A DNA stretch of 64,000 nucleotides from Prevotella sp. (GTDB lineage: Bacteria; Bacteroidota; Bacteroidia; Bacteroidales; Bacteroidaceae): assembly GCA_017443345.1 (NCBI GenBank), contig JAFSNR010000018.1:49100-113099 (forward strand), in the 5' to 3' direction. Below the pieces are notes generated by a model. That model was given only the letters and a program-made list of their open reading frames with translations, made no database searches and was not told the DNA's origin. Of the stretch, positions 23,994-33,285 are shown in pieces. Position numbers and translations under genes: made by a program. Position 1 is the first letter of the stretch. Every line of letters starts with the position of its first letter.

Positions 23994-24070
23994 GTTGATA
24001 TACGTTGATTTTGCGCCACAAAGATACGGACTTTCTGTCAAACAGCCAAAGAAAAGGGGAAAAATTTGTA

Positions 24071-24772
24071 TCAGCTCTTGGTATAGCCGAGGGCGAGGAC
24101 GCTGAGACGGACATCGGGGGCCTTGAGGAGCTGCTTGGCGCAGGCGAGAATGGTGGCGCCTGTGGTCACGACATCGTCGACGATGAGCAGGTGCTGGCCC
24201 TTGATGGCCTCAGGGTCGACGAGTTCGAAGACGTGCTCGACGTTCTCATTGCGCTCCCAACGGCCTTTGCTCGTCTGGCTGCCCTGAAACACCTTGCGGC
24301 AGACAACCTGTTGGCAGACGGGCAGGCCCGTGACCTCACTGACACCTCGGGCGATCTCCTCACTCTGGTTGTAGCCGCGCTGGCGGAGGCGCTTCCTAGC
24401 CAACGGAACAGGCACAATTCCATCGATTCCATCGAAGAATCCAGCGGACTGCAGTTCCTTGGCCATCAGTCGGCCCATGACCTCGCCAATCTCTGGGTGG
24501 TTCTTGTATTTCAGGTGGTAGATGATGTTGGCGCTCTCGGCATGGGCTTCGTAATAGAAGAGGGCGGAGGCTTTCTCGATAGGTATCTGCCCCCAGAAGA
24601 GACGGGCCATCTCGTTGTCATAAGCATCGCGATGGAAGTCGGTTCGCGGCAGGTGGAAGTTGCACTTCGCACAGATGACCTCTTCCGTCACCGTCAGACG
24701 ACGACCACAGACCACACAGAGACGTGGGGCAATCAGATCGAGCAAGCGGTGCCAAAAGCTAATCGGTTTCAT
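24071..24772 (-). CDS. ComF family phosphoribosyltransferase
   Basis: I start at ATG 24772, inside the last codons of recX (14-nt overlap); the longer frame upstream lies wholly in recX. The 233-residue product has a zinc-binding CxxC pair near the N-terminus (Cys19/22 and Cys35/38) and a type I PRTase domain with the PRPP motif LLIVDDVVTTGATI. ComF proteins are linked to DNA uptake in naturally competent bacteria, and a comM homologue lies in this window. The biochemical reaction is unknown. Part of the prmC-recX-comF unit. Confidence 0.9.
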   Translation of the reverse strand: MKPISFWHRLLDLIAPRLCVVCGRRLTVTEEVICAKCNFHLPRTDFHRDAYDNEMARLFWGQIPIEKASALFYYEAHAESANIIYHLKYKNHPEIGEVMGRLMAKELQSAGFFDGIDGIVPVPLARKRLRQRGYNQSEEIARGVSEVTGLPVCQQVVCRKVFQGSQTSKGRWERNENVEHVFELVDPEAIKGQHLLIVDDVVTTGATILACAKQLLKAPDVRLSVLALGYTKS

Positions 24773-25250
24773 CGTATTCTTCCATGTCATCGTCGACATC
24801 GAGACACTGACGGATGATGTCGAAGGTAAAGCCACGACTTAGGGCAAAGCGCACGAGTTTCTGGGTTTCTTCATAGGTGCTCGCTGCACGGATACTCTTC
24901 CGCTTCTGTTTCAACAGGGGACGGAGGACTGCGAGATACTCATTTTCGTCGATTTCATCAAGAACTCGTTGCTGGATGTCGTTGTCGATACGTTTCTGCC
25001 AAAGGGCCTGCTGCACCTTGCGACGCCCCCACTTGTTGTAGCGGATCTTGTCGTTGACGAAGGCGCGTGCATAACGTTCCTCATCGATGTAACGTTCGTT
25101 AACGAGACGTTCGATAATGCGATTTTGTACGGTTTCATCGAGTTCCCAGCGCTTCATCTTGTCGCGCATCTCCTGTTCGCAGTGCTCTGCCTGAGCACAG
25201 ACAGCAGCGAGCTGTAGATAGGCTTCCTGTTCGGTCATTTCTTTTTTCAT
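24759..25250 (-). CDS. recX: regulatory protein RecX
   Basis: A 163-residue helical protein with the three-helix RecX repeats (ERLVNERYIDEERYARAFVNDKIRYNKWGRRKVQQAL is the family core; quoted in part). RecX binds RecA filaments and limits recombination. It is normally next to recA; here it overlaps prmC by 4 nt upstream and comF by 14 nt downstream, a common order in Bacteroidota. The tail is acidic (DVDDDMEEYDETD). Length is normal. Confidence 0.88.
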   Translation of the reverse strand: MKKEMTEQEAYLQLAAVCAQAEHCEQEMRDKMKRWELDETVQNRIIERLVNERYIDEERYARAFVNDKIRYNKWGRRKVQQALWQKRIDNDIQQRVLDEIDENEYLAVLRPLLKQKRKSIRAASTYEETQKLVRFALSRGFTFDIIRQCLDVDDDMEEYDETD

Positions 25251-26089
25251 ATCTTCTTAGCTTTAAGGAATCGTTGTTTGCCAAACTGGTCCTGGCGTAT
25301 GTCTATATCCTGGAATCCGATGCTTTTCAGATAGCTTTCGACGGCATCGGCTGTCAGGGGATTGAGTTCGAAGTAGAGCAGTCCGCCTGAGTTGAGGCTC
25401 TTGATGGCATAGTCGCCTATGCGCTCGTAAAAGATGATGGGGTTGTCTTCAGAGGCGAAGAGGGCTGTCTCAGGCTCGTAATCGAGGACATTTTTGCCCA
25501 TTTCATCGCGTTCTTGGGGTGCAATATAGGGGGGATTGCTGACGATGAGGTCCCATGAAAATGAAGAATTAAACATGAAGAATGAAGAATCTAATGCGTC
25601 GCGTTGCTCGAATTGGACGGGTGCGTTGAGGCGCTTGGCGTTGTCAGAGGCGATGCGGAGGGCAGTGTCGGAGATGTCCCAGGCCGTCACTTTTGCTCCT
25701 GGAATCTCCAAGGCCAGGGTGATGGCGATACAGCCGCTGCCTGTGCCGATGTCAAGGATGTTTCCTTCTTCAGGGCGGTCAGAGAGGATCAGCTCGCAGA
25801 GTTCGGCCGTCTCGGGGCGTGGGATGAGGACACCTGGGGCTACCTGGAACTGGCGTCCGCAGAACTCAGCTGTGCCCAGAACATACTGCACAGGCTCGGC
25901 TTTCTCGAGCCGGACCATCATTTTTTCCAGTTCCGTTTGGTCATTTGAAGATAATTCCGTAACTTTGCCACAGAGAATGTCAGTCATCGACAGTGAGAAG
26001 CGTGCATCGAGCACCCAGCGGACAATCGCTTTTGCCTCGCCTGCATCGTAAAGTGGGGTCAGTCTGTGCCAGAGTTGTTCGTATGTCAT
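25247..26089 (-). CDS. prmC: peptide chain release factor N5-glutamine methyltransferase
   Basis: A 280-residue SAM-dependent enzyme that methylates the GGQ glutamine of release factors. DIGTGSGC (113-120) binds SAM and NPPYI (185-189) is the catalytic motif. Just before NPPY there is a low-complexity insert, SSFFMFNSSFSW (168-179), encoded by a GAAGAATTAAACATGAAGAA-type simple repeat (25554-25591) that also occurs between genes in related genomes. The frame is intact, so the insert seems tolerated. The -7 box ends 4 nt before the ATG, so the mRNA should be leaderless. Confidence 0.94.
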   Translation of the reverse strand: MTYEQLWHRLTPLYDAGEAKAIVRWVLDARFSLSMTDILCGKVTELSSNDQTELEKMMVRLEKAEPVQYVLGTAEFCGRQFQVAPGVLIPRPETAELCELILSDRPEEGNILDIGTGSGCIAITLALEIPGAKVTAWDISDTALRIASDNAKRLNAPVQFEQRDALDSSFFMFNSSFSWDLIVSNPPYIAPQERDEMGKNVLDYEPETALFASEDNPIIFYERIGDYAIKSLNSGGLLYFELNPLTADAVESYLKSIGFQDIDIRQDQFGKQRFLKAKKI

Positions 26090-26093
26090 GGTG

Positions 26094-26101
26094 CAAAGAT
26101 A
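26094..26101 (-). promoter_or_regulatory. -7 box of prmC, leaderless arrangement
   Basis: TATCTTTG on the minus strand with only CACC between box and ATG (26089). Upstream are tandem TAAGAAT repeats and no clear TTG. Confidence 0.6.
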
Positions 26102-26143
26102 CTAAATAATTAAGAATTAAGAATTAAGAATTAAGATTTTTAT

Positions 26144-27058
26144 ATGATAGACGACGAAAAATTCATGCGGAGGTGTATTCAGTTGGCTAAGAACGGTCAG
26201 CAGAATGCGAAGCCTAATCCTATGGTGGGGGCAGTAATTGTGAGTGCTGATGGCAGGATCATCGGCGAGGGTTATCATGTGCGCTGTGGCGAGGGTCATG
26301 CGGAGGTGAATGCCTTTGCTGCTGTCAGTCCTGAGGATGAGAAACTGTTGCCTGAGGCCACCATCTACGTCAGTCTGGAGCCTTGTTCGCATTACGGCAA
26401 GACACCGCCTTGTGCCGATCTGATTATTAAGAAAGGTGTGAAACGGGTGGTTGTAGGCTGTATCGATGAGTTTGCTGAGGTGCAGGGACGTGGTATCAAG
26501 AAGCTACGCGAGGCTGGCATTGAGGTGGAAGTGGGTGTGCTCGAGGCTGAGTGTCAGGCTCTGAACCGCAGATTCTTCACTTACCATCGTGAGCAGCGCC
26601 CTTATATCATTCTGAAATGGGCCCAGACGGCCAATGGCTTTATCGATGACCATTTCCAGCCAGTGCAGATATCCAACGATTTCACGAAGATGCTGTCTCA
26701 CAAGTTGCGTGCTGAGGAGGATGCCATCCTCGTGGGGCGAGTGACGGAGGAAAGGGACCGTCCGCAACTGAACGTGCGCGACTGGCGTGGGCCAGCACCC
26801 AAAAGGCTCGTCATCGACCATGCCCACCCTCTGAATCTGGAGAGCCTCTATGCCCATCATATCCAGTCGCTCATCGTGGAGGGTGGTGCCAAGACGCTGA
26901 CCTCTTTTATCGAACAGGACCTGTGGGACGAGATCCGTGTGGAGACCTCGGATATGACCGTCACTGATGGTACGCGCGCGCCTCAGCTGCCTTCAGATGC
27001 CAAGGTGGTCAGTTCTGACGTGTACGATGGAAACAGGATTGTGACCTACAGGCGATAA
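26144..27058 (+). CDS. ribD: riboflavin biosynthesis deaminase/reductase
   Basis: A 304-residue bifunctional enzyme. The N-terminal deaminase has the zinc motif HAEVNAF (52-58) and PCSHYGKTPPC (about 80-90). The C-terminal reductase domain includes GRVTEERDRPQLNVR and a VEGGAKTLTSF motif. It catalyses two steps from the GTP-derived pyrimidine towards ribityllumazine. It is somewhat shorter than the ~360 residues of many RibD, within the range seen in Bacteroidota. Transcribed divergently from prmC; no FMN riboswitch is visible in the 54-bp gap. Confidence 0.94.
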   Translation: MIDDEKFMRRCIQLAKNGQQNAKPNPMVGAVIVSADGRIIGEGYHVRCGEGHAEVNAFAAVSPEDEKLLPEATIYVSLEPCSHYGKTPPCADLIIKKGVKRVVVGCIDEFAEVQGRGIKKLREAGIEVEVGVLEAECQALNRRFFTYHREQRPYIILKWAQTANGFIDDHFQPVQISNDFTKMLSHKLRAEEDAILVGRVTEERDRPQLNVRDWRGPAPKRLVIDHAHPLNLESLYAHHIQSLIVEGGAKTLTSFIEQDLWDEIRVETSDMTVTDGTRAPQLPSDAKVVSSDVYDGNRIVTYRR

Positions 27059-27076
27059 GCACCTGACACCATGAAA

Positions 27077-27111
27077 ATAGCCCTCGGAGGATTTGCTCTT
27101 CCGAGGGCTAT
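27077..27111. terminator. bidirectional terminator between ribD and 27133-27936
   Basis: ATAGCCCTCGGA and TCCGAGGGCTAT form a perfect 12-bp stem with an 11-nt loop. It sits between converging genes, with A/T-rich flanks. Confidence 0.85.
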
Positions 27112-27132
27112 ATATATAATAAGGTGTAATCC

Positions 27133-27936
27133 TTACTTCACGAGAGCCTGACGAGCAGCGATGATCTTGTCCTTTGCCTCTGCGAGCTGAGCCTTCAGTT
27201 CGGCAACAGTTGTAGCGTTCAGGACATCCAGAGGAGCGAGAGCGTCAGCAACGGGCTTGATGTCAGAATCGTACTCAGACAGACGATCCAGAGCATCGAG
27301 GATCAGCACGATACGGAAGGTAGAGTTGGCAGCTGTCTCATCGTCGAAAGCAGCGAGGAACTTATCCTGGTTCTGGTTAGCCAGATAGAGCTGCTCAACG
27401 AGAGAAGCAGCGGCAATCTGCCAGAAGTAGTTGATGCGGCCATTCTCGTTCATAGCATTGTAGAGGGCCTCAGTGGTCTCAGAAACAGGAGCATCCTCCT
27501 CAATAGCCTTGAAAGAAGGATCGTTGATGTCGGCAGCCAGTTTGGCAATAGCCTTGTCGTACTCATCGATAGGCATTTCATAGAGCTTAGCGGTCTCCTT
27601 GTCAACCTGGAGGGCAGACAGCAGGCGATACTTCTCAGCGAGTGTAGCAGCGTTCTCTGCAGCAGCAGGATTGATGAGGTAATCGGGCTTAACCTGCAGT
27701 TCCTCTTTCGTCAGTTTGATGGTACCATTGCTGGCCTGGATAACAGGGAGCTGCTTCAGCTTGCCCATCTCTGATGCGAGACTGTCGACGTGCATCTTGA
27801 TAGCGGCCTCGATCTGTGCCTGCTCAAAACTCTTGATAGAATCATTAGTTTCTACAGTGTTACCACTTTTTTTTCCTCCGCATGCTGCGAAAACCATTGC
27901 TGCAAATGCTACAGCGAAAATTGATAATTTCTTCAT
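27133..27936 (-). CDS. helical lipoprotein of unknown function
   Basis: A 267-residue lipoprotein: signal MKKLSIFAVAFAAMVFAAC followed by a GGKKSGN linker. The mature part is almost wholly alpha-helical and Ala/Asp/Glu-rich, with repeated ADALAPLD and ALDRLSE segments, and lacks any motif I recognise. Similar lipoproteins occur in Prevotella-type genomes (from memory). It is 35 nt downstream of the large ABC transporter gene on the same strand, so it may share its transcript and act with it at the envelope. No enzymatic role can be proposed. Confidence 0.65.
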   Translation of the reverse strand: MKKLSIFAVAFAAMVFAACGGKKSGNTVETNDSIKSFEQAQIEAAIKMHVDSLASEMGKLKQLPVIQASNGTIKLTKEELQVKPDYLINPAAAENAATLAEKYRLLSALQVDKETAKLYEMPIDEYDKAIAKLAADINDPSFKAIEEDAPVSETTEALYNAMNENGRINYFWQIAAASLVEQLYLANQNQDKFLAAFDDETAANSTFRIVLILDALDRLSEYDSDIKPVADALAPLDVLNATTVAELKAQLAEAKDKIIAARQALVK

Positions 27937-27970
27937 TGTTTTAAAATTTAGTTATTAAATAAAAATTGAA

Positions 27971-30871
27971 TTATTGTTCACCTTTTCTTATATATCTGCC
28001 AGGGCAGTCCGTAAATAGCAGAATCGCCACCAGAATACTCATGAGCAGCATGACGCCCATGTTGAACCAGAGGGTCTTGATGTGGTATGAACCCACAATC
28101 TTCTCACTGCTGTAGAAGGGGGCACAGCCCATCGTGCTGTGAGGCGTCAGGAAGATCAGACCTGCACGAGGAACGAGGGACTGTTCGACGACTTCGAGCA
28201 TACGGGCTTGATCGGCACCTACCACGAATTCCTCCAATTTGATGTTATAATTGCTGCGCTTCAGGTCGAGGACAGCGTCCTTACCCATCTGGCGGATCAT
28301 ATCAGACATCACGCCATCGGCCTTCAGCGTGGCCTTGTTGCTGCGTTTGGATAGGATATCCTCGCACTTGGCAAAGAAGTCCTTAAGAGAAGGATAGGAG
28401 AAATCTCCCTGATAAGGCTCAATACCACAGAATTCGGCCAGGATTGGCAGGTTCTCCTCGATGACTCTGGCGTGGTTCAAATCCACCGTCTTGCCATGAT
28501 CACCCTCGTTCTTCATGGTCTCCAACTGAGACTCCAGCTCGTAGAGGAATCCTCTGTTATAATACATCGTCTCATATTTCTCCTTATCGAGTTCAAAGAA
28601 CGGCTTCTCGAATTTGTTGTCAGTATAGGATGTGACAGCCAGCGCCTCGTAGGCCCATCGCGAAGGAATGAGGTTGCCAATGAAGGGTACATTACCCGTC
28701 GTGCTCTTCGGCGTCAGGTCAGAGAAGCTCACCACGAGTCCGCATAAGAGGATCTGCGGAATCAGCAACAGAGGGATGCTGATATAGATGGCTACCACTG
28801 AACTGAGACATTGTGAGAGGAGCAGACCTGTCAGGCTGGCGAGGAACGAGGTGACAAACAAGATAATCCACCACGTCCAGAAGAGTCCCTGCAGACCCAT
28901 AATCAAGTTACCAATCACGATAAACAGGAAGGTCTGCAGCAAGGAGACACCAGCCATATAGACAATCTTCGACCAGATATAGCTGCTATAAGAGAGTCGC
29001 AGGAACTTCTCGCGCTTCAGCAGGGCACGGTCTTTGATAATCTCCTCGGCACTGCCGCTCATACCAATGAAGGTGGCGACGATGACTGCCATGAAGAAAT
29101 AGCTGACGAGATTCTTATTATTCATCACGCTGTAGCCTTCAGGAGGCGCGAAGCGTGTCAGGAGCGAACAGATGATGGCCAGCAGCGGGGCTTCGAGCAG
29201 GGTGATGCACAGATACTGCACATTCGTAATCTTCGTACGGAAGTTTCTTCGCAGGAAGATGAAGAACTGTTTGAGGGCATTGGGCTTCTTCTGGTCTGAA
29301 GCGGGAACGTCGCTGACGCTGGGTGCTGGCAGCTCGGCCCTGTTCTTCAAGTAGAGCTCATGCCACTCCTGAGGCGACATCTTACGGGCGTCGGATACCT
29401 CACCGCTGTTGTTAAGGGCCTTTTCATCGATGATATTCAGCACAATCTCAGGGTTGACATTACCACAGGTAGGACAGGCACTGGTCTCTGCATCGGCATA
29501 GTTGGCTGCGTCCTTGAAATAGGTAATGGCGTCGATGGGGTTGCCGTCGAACACAGGGTAGCCGCCTTTATCGAGCAGCCACAGACGGTCGAAGAGCTTA
29601 TAAACGTCGCTGGAAGGCTGGTGGATGTTCACCACGATGAGCTTGCCTTTATATGTCTGCTCCTTCAGGAGGTTGATGACCTTCTCCGTATCTGCAGAGG
29701 AAAGTCCTGAGGTGGGCTCGTCGAGGAAGAGCACCGCTGGTTCGCGGATCAGCTCGAGGGCGATGTTCAGACGCTTGCGCTGTCCGCCAGAGATATACTT
29801 ATTGATGGCAGAACCCACCTTGAGATCCTTGGCGGCATCGAGGCCGAGATCCCTGAGGGTCTTCATCACACGCTTGTCGATCTCCTCGTCGCTCATGCCT
29901 TCGAAGCAGAGCTTGGCGGTAAAGTAGAGATTCTGATAGACGGTCAGTTCCTCGATCAGCAAGTCGTCTTGCGGCACGAATCCAATCAGGTTCTTGGCGG
30001 CTGGCTCAGAAATACTGTGGCCGTTGATGGTGATGGTGCCTTCCTGTGGTGTCAGCGAACCATTGAGGATGGAAAGGAGGGTAGACTTACCCGTACCTGA
30101 GCCACCCATGATGGCGAGCAGGATGCCGTTGTGCAGGTCGAAGCTGAGGTCGTGCATGCCGTTGTCGCTGTTGGGGAAACGGAAGTTGATGTTGCGCCCG
30201 CAGAAGTCCACACGCTCTGTCTTCTGGAGAATCTCGCCCAAGGCAGGGGCATATTTCCTGAAGATGGTCGAATAGTAGATGGGCTTGCCACTTTTTCCTT
30301 TTAGCACACTGCTCTGCAGCCATACTTGGAAGGCGCCCGAGAGCACTGGGACATCGTTGAGCGTCACGGTATCCTTACCAGAATAGGTAAAGATGAGCAT
30401 GGATAATGTAGGATTCAGCAGGGTCTTCAACTGTCCCTCAGTATCCTCCAGTGTGTGAATCATCACATGGTCCGTCGGATGGTTGAAGACGAAATCGGTA
30501 AAGTCCTGATATATCTCATTAGAAATACCAAAGACGTCAGCTATCGTATGGAACATCAGGTCGGAGAGCTCTCCGTCGCCACCACAGAACTCCATCAGAC
30601 GGAGCAGCAGTAGTGCTTCCTCTTTAGCTGTAATCTTTCCATGCAGACTGGTACAGATTGATTGAACGGTTTCCTTGGTATCCATGTCGACAGTCTCGTA
30701 GGCCGCACGCATGTCCATGTACAAATCGAGGTACATGTCAACGTTCCTGATACCGAAGTGTCGACGTAGATAGTTGGTAAGCATGGTCTTTGCCCATGCT
30801 TCATCTACTTGTTCTTCCTTGCCAAACAAAGCAAACAAGCTCAAAAAACTCGACAAGATGAGGTCATTCAT
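27971..30871 (-). CDS. ABCG-type ABC transporter (ATPase + permease) with N-terminal TerB-like domain
   Basis: A 966-residue fusion. Residues 1-130 are helical and acidic (LLLLRLMEFCGGDGELSD), resembling TerB-like domains. An ABC ATPase follows with Walker A GGSGTGKST (256-264), signature VSGGQRKRL and LFLDEPTSGLS. About six transmembrane segments fill 560-800 and 930-955, with a large soluble loop between the last two. A CPTCG sequence lies in the linker. The ABCG-type ATPase-first order suggests an exporter; the substrate is unknown. A TATATTTG box at 30918-30925 may be the promoter. Confidence 0.85.
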   Translation of the reverse strand: MNDLILSSFLSLFALFGKEEQVDEAWAKTMLTNYLRRHFGIRNVDMYLDLYMDMRAAYETVDMDTKETVQSICTSLHGKITAKEEALLLLRLMEFCGGDGELSDLMFHTIADVFGISNEIYQDFTDFVFNHPTDHVMIHTLEDTEGQLKTLLNPTLSMLIFTYSGKDTVTLNDVPVLSGAFQVWLQSSVLKGKSGKPIYYSTIFRKYAPALGEILQKTERVDFCGRNINFRFPNSDNGMHDLSFDLHNGILLAIMGGSGTGKSTLLSILNGSLTPQEGTITINGHSISEPAAKNLIGFVPQDDLLIEELTVYQNLYFTAKLCFEGMSDEEIDKRVMKTLRDLGLDAAKDLKVGSAINKYISGGQRKRLNIALELIREPAVLFLDEPTSGLSSADTEKVINLLKEQTYKGKLIVVNIHQPSSDVYKLFDRLWLLDKGGYPVFDGNPIDAITYFKDAANYADAETSACPTCGNVNPEIVLNIIDEKALNNSGEVSDARKMSPQEWHELYLKNRAELPAPSVSDVPASDQKKPNALKQFFIFLRRNFRTKITNVQYLCITLLEAPLLAIICSLLTRFAPPEGYSVMNNKNLVSYFFMAVIVATFIGMSGSAEEIIKDRALLKREKFLRLSYSSYIWSKIVYMAGVSLLQTFLFIVIGNLIMGLQGLFWTWWIILFVTSFLASLTGLLLSQCLSSVVAIYISIPLLLIPQILLCGLVVSFSDLTPKSTTGNVPFIGNLIPSRWAYEALAVTSYTDNKFEKPFFELDKEKYETMYYNRGFLYELESQLETMKNEGDHGKTVDLNHARVIEENLPILAEFCGIEPYQGDFSYPSLKDFFAKCEDILSKRSNKATLKADGVMSDMIRQMGKDAVLDLKRSNYNIKLEEFVVGADQARMLEVVEQSLVPRAGLIFLTPHSTMGCAPFYSSEKIVGSYHIKTLWFNMGVMLLMSILVAILLFTDCPGRYIRKGEQ

Positions 30872-30979
30872 CTTACTCTCCGCATTACGATTTTAGTTCG
30901 AACTTAAATTTTGCTTGCAAATATATGAAAAAAAAGGGACTAAGAACTCGTAATACAAGTTAAAAAGAATTAAAGTGGG

Positions 30980-31444
30980 CTATTTACGTCCGAAATCAGC
31001 CGGAACCTCGCCCCATTTTGATGTTTCCCATTTGATAATGGGGTTTCGGAAGTTGTGCGTCTGGAGCCAATTCTCTGCTCTGAGAATGATCTGAAAGAGT
31101 TGTTCAGTCTTAGGGGTTCGCTCCAGTTTGGTCTTGCATTTGCGCTTCTGAACCCAGAGGATGGCATTGTAGGAGTCGGAGTAGATGGTCTTGTCGTGAA
31201 GTCCCTGTTGCCAAGCCAATGCCAGAGCGTGGACAATAGCCAGGAATTCACCTATGTTATTCGTTCCGTGGACTGGTCCATAGTGGAAGACTCTCGCCCC
31301 TGTAGCCAGGTCGATGGCCTGATACTCCATAGGACCAGGATTGCCTGAGCAGGCAGCATCCACGGCCCACGCGTCTGCCCTTACCTCTGGGGGCAAGGGC
31401 AGCACGGTGTCGTGTCTATAATCAGGAGGATTCTGAGCAATCAT
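30980..31444 (-). CDS. ribonuclease HI-like protein
   Basis: A 154-residue protein with an RNase H fold. The four acidic catalytic residues are visible: Asp in AWAVDAACSGNPG (about 29), Glu in NNIGEFLAIVHAL (66), Asp in IYSDSYNAI (90) and the final Asp in VPADFGRK (about 150). It cuts RNA in RNA:DNA hybrids. No N-terminal hybrid-binding (Cauli_VI) domain is present. It lies between the ABC transporter and argS genes on the same strand, 36 nt after argS, so read-through from argS is likely. Confidence 0.88.
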   Translation of the reverse strand: MIAQNPPDYRHDTVLPLPPEVRADAWAVDAACSGNPGPMEYQAIDLATGARVFHYGPVHGTNNIGEFLAIVHALALAWQQGLHDKTIYSDSYNAILWVQKRKCKTKLERTPKTEQLFQIILRAENWLQTHNFRNPIIKWETSKWGEVPADFGRK

Positions 31445-31479
31445 CTATAAACTATAAACTTTAAACTCTCAACTAGAAA

Positions 31480-33267
31480 TCACATACGCTCAGGCACCTC
31501 GATGCCGAGGAGAGCCATACCATTCTTGATAATCTTGGCGACGTTCTTGGCCAGCATCAGACGGACGGCCTTCTTCTGCTCATCAGCCTCGTTGAGGATC
31601 GAGTAATCGTGGTAGAACTGGTTGAAGACCTTCGTCAACTCGTAGCAGTAGTTTGCGATACCGCTTGGAGAGTAATCCTTACCAGCCTGCTCTACGGCAG
31701 CACCAAACTCGTTCATCTTCTGGATGAGCTCGACTTCTTTCTCGGAGAGGCTAGTTATACTAGTAATACTAGATAGACTGGTCATACTTGCCGCCTTGCG
31801 CAGGATGCTGCGGATACGAGCATAGGTATACTGGATAAAGGGGCCTGTATTACCGTTGAAATCGATACTTTCTTCAGGATTGAAGAGCATATTCTTGCGG
31901 GCATCGACCTTCAGGATGAAGTACTTCAGGGCACCCATACCCACGATACGGGCAATCTCGCGACGCTCTTCTTCCGTCATATCGTCAAATTTCCCCAATT
32001 CCATCGAGGTTTTATAGGCATCTTCCACCATCAGTGCCATCAGATCGTCGGCATCAACGACAGTTCCCTCGCGGCTCTTCATCTTACCATTTGGCAGTTC
32101 CACCATACCGTAAGAGAAGTGTGTCAGTTCCTTGCCCCACTTGAAGCCCAGACGATCCAACAGAATCGAGAGCACCTGGAAGTGATAGTTCTGCTCATTA
32201 CCTACGACATAGATCATCTTATCGATAGGATAATCCTGGAAGCGCATCTCAGCCGTACCAATGTCTTGCGTCATATAAACGCTGGTTCCATCGCTACGCA
32301 GAAGCAGTTTCTGGTCGAGTCCCTCGTTGGTGAGATCAGCCCAAACGGAGTTGTCCTCATGACGCTCGAAGAGTCCCTTGGCGAGTCCTTCCTCCACCTT
32401 AGCCTTACCCTTCAGATAGGTCTGGCTCTCGTAGTAGATCTTATCAAACGATACACCCATCTTCTTGTAGGTCTCGTCGAAGCCGGCATATACCCAGTTG
32501 TTCATCTTTTCCCACAGGGCACGCACCTCAGGATCATTCTGCTCCCATTTCACCAGCATCTCGTGGGCCTCCTTGATGAGTGGCGCCTCCTGCTTGGCCT
32601 TCTCTTCGTCCATGCCCTGGGCCACTAAATCCTTGATTTCATCGCGATAATGCTTGTCGAAAGCTACATAATAGTCGCCAATCAGGTGGTCGCCCTTCTT
32701 GCCTGATGACTCTGGTGTCTCACCATTGCCATACTTTAGCCAGGCGAGCATTGACTTACAGATGTGGATACCACGATCGTTCACGATATTGGTCTTTACC
32801 ACCTTGTTGCCGTTGGCCTCCATGATCTGTGCCAAAGACCAACCTAAGAGGTTATTGCGCACATGACCCAGATGGAGGGGCTTATTCGTATTGGGAGAGG
32901 AATATTCAATCATGACGAGCGGACTATTCTCCGTCGCCTGCTTCATGCCGAAATTATCGTCTTTGTCGATGGCTTCCAACAACTGCAACCAGGCACCGTC
33001 ACCCACACTGAGGTTCAAGAAACCCTTTACTACGTTGAACTTCTCTACAGCGCCACAATGCTGCTGCAGATATTCGCCAATCTCCTGGGCTGTCTGCTCA
33101 GGGCTCTTCTTGGCGGCCTTCACGAAAGGGAAAACCACCAATGTCAGGTTTCCCTCAAACTCACTTCTTGTCTTCTGTAGCTGCAGCATCTTCTCTGTGG
33201 CATCCATGCCATAGAGCGCCTTCACGGCCTCACCTGCAGCCTTACTAATCAATGCTTCAATGTTCAT
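31480..33267 (-). CDS. argS: arginyl-tRNA synthetase
   Basis: A 595-residue class I synthetase. The N-terminal Add-1 domain (1-110) is followed by SSPNTNKPLHLGH (HIGH-type motif at 132-135), and the C-terminal helical anticodon-binding domain ends in GIEVPERM. The KMSKS region reads NGKMKSREG. Length is normal. A short low-complexity stretch, SLSSITSITSLSEKE, lies in the anticodon-binding domain and is encoded by near-repeats of ACTAGTAATACTAG-like sequence. Its promoter overlaps the terminator of the upstream fructokinase operon. Confidence 0.96.
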   Translation of the reverse strand: MNIEALISKAAGEAVKALYGMDATEKMLQLQKTRSEFEGNLTLVVFPFVKAAKKSPEQTAQEIGEYLQQHCGAVEKFNVVKGFLNLSVGDGAWLQLLEAIDKDDNFGMKQATENSPLVMIEYSSPNTNKPLHLGHVRNNLLGWSLAQIMEANGNKVVKTNIVNDRGIHICKSMLAWLKYGNGETPESSGKKGDHLIGDYYVAFDKHYRDEIKDLVAQGMDEEKAKQEAPLIKEAHEMLVKWEQNDPEVRALWEKMNNWVYAGFDETYKKMGVSFDKIYYESQTYLKGKAKVEEGLAKGLFERHEDNSVWADLTNEGLDQKLLLRSDGTSVYMTQDIGTAEMRFQDYPIDKMIYVVGNEQNYHFQVLSILLDRLGFKWGKELTHFSYGMVELPNGKMKSREGTVVDADDLMALMVEDAYKTSMELGKFDDMTEEERREIARIVGMGALKYFILKVDARKNMLFNPEESIDFNGNTGPFIQYTYARIRSILRKAASMTSLSSITSITSLSEKEVELIQKMNEFGAAVEQAGKDYSPSGIANYCYELTKVFNQFYHDYSILNEADEQKKAVRLMLAKNVAKIIKNGMALLGIEVPERM

Positions 33268-33285
33268 AATCTAGAATTTTGGGTG

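Noticed and set aside
26090-26143. FMN riboswitch before ribD
   Set aside because: The gap is only 54 bp, made of TAAGAAT repeats and the prmC promoter; none of the conserved FMN elements are present.
30595-31251. Several overlapping frames opposite and within the ABC transporter and RNase H genes
   Set aside because: The minus-strand genes there have clear motifs; the others are out-of-frame readings with Ser/Thr/Arg-rich composition.
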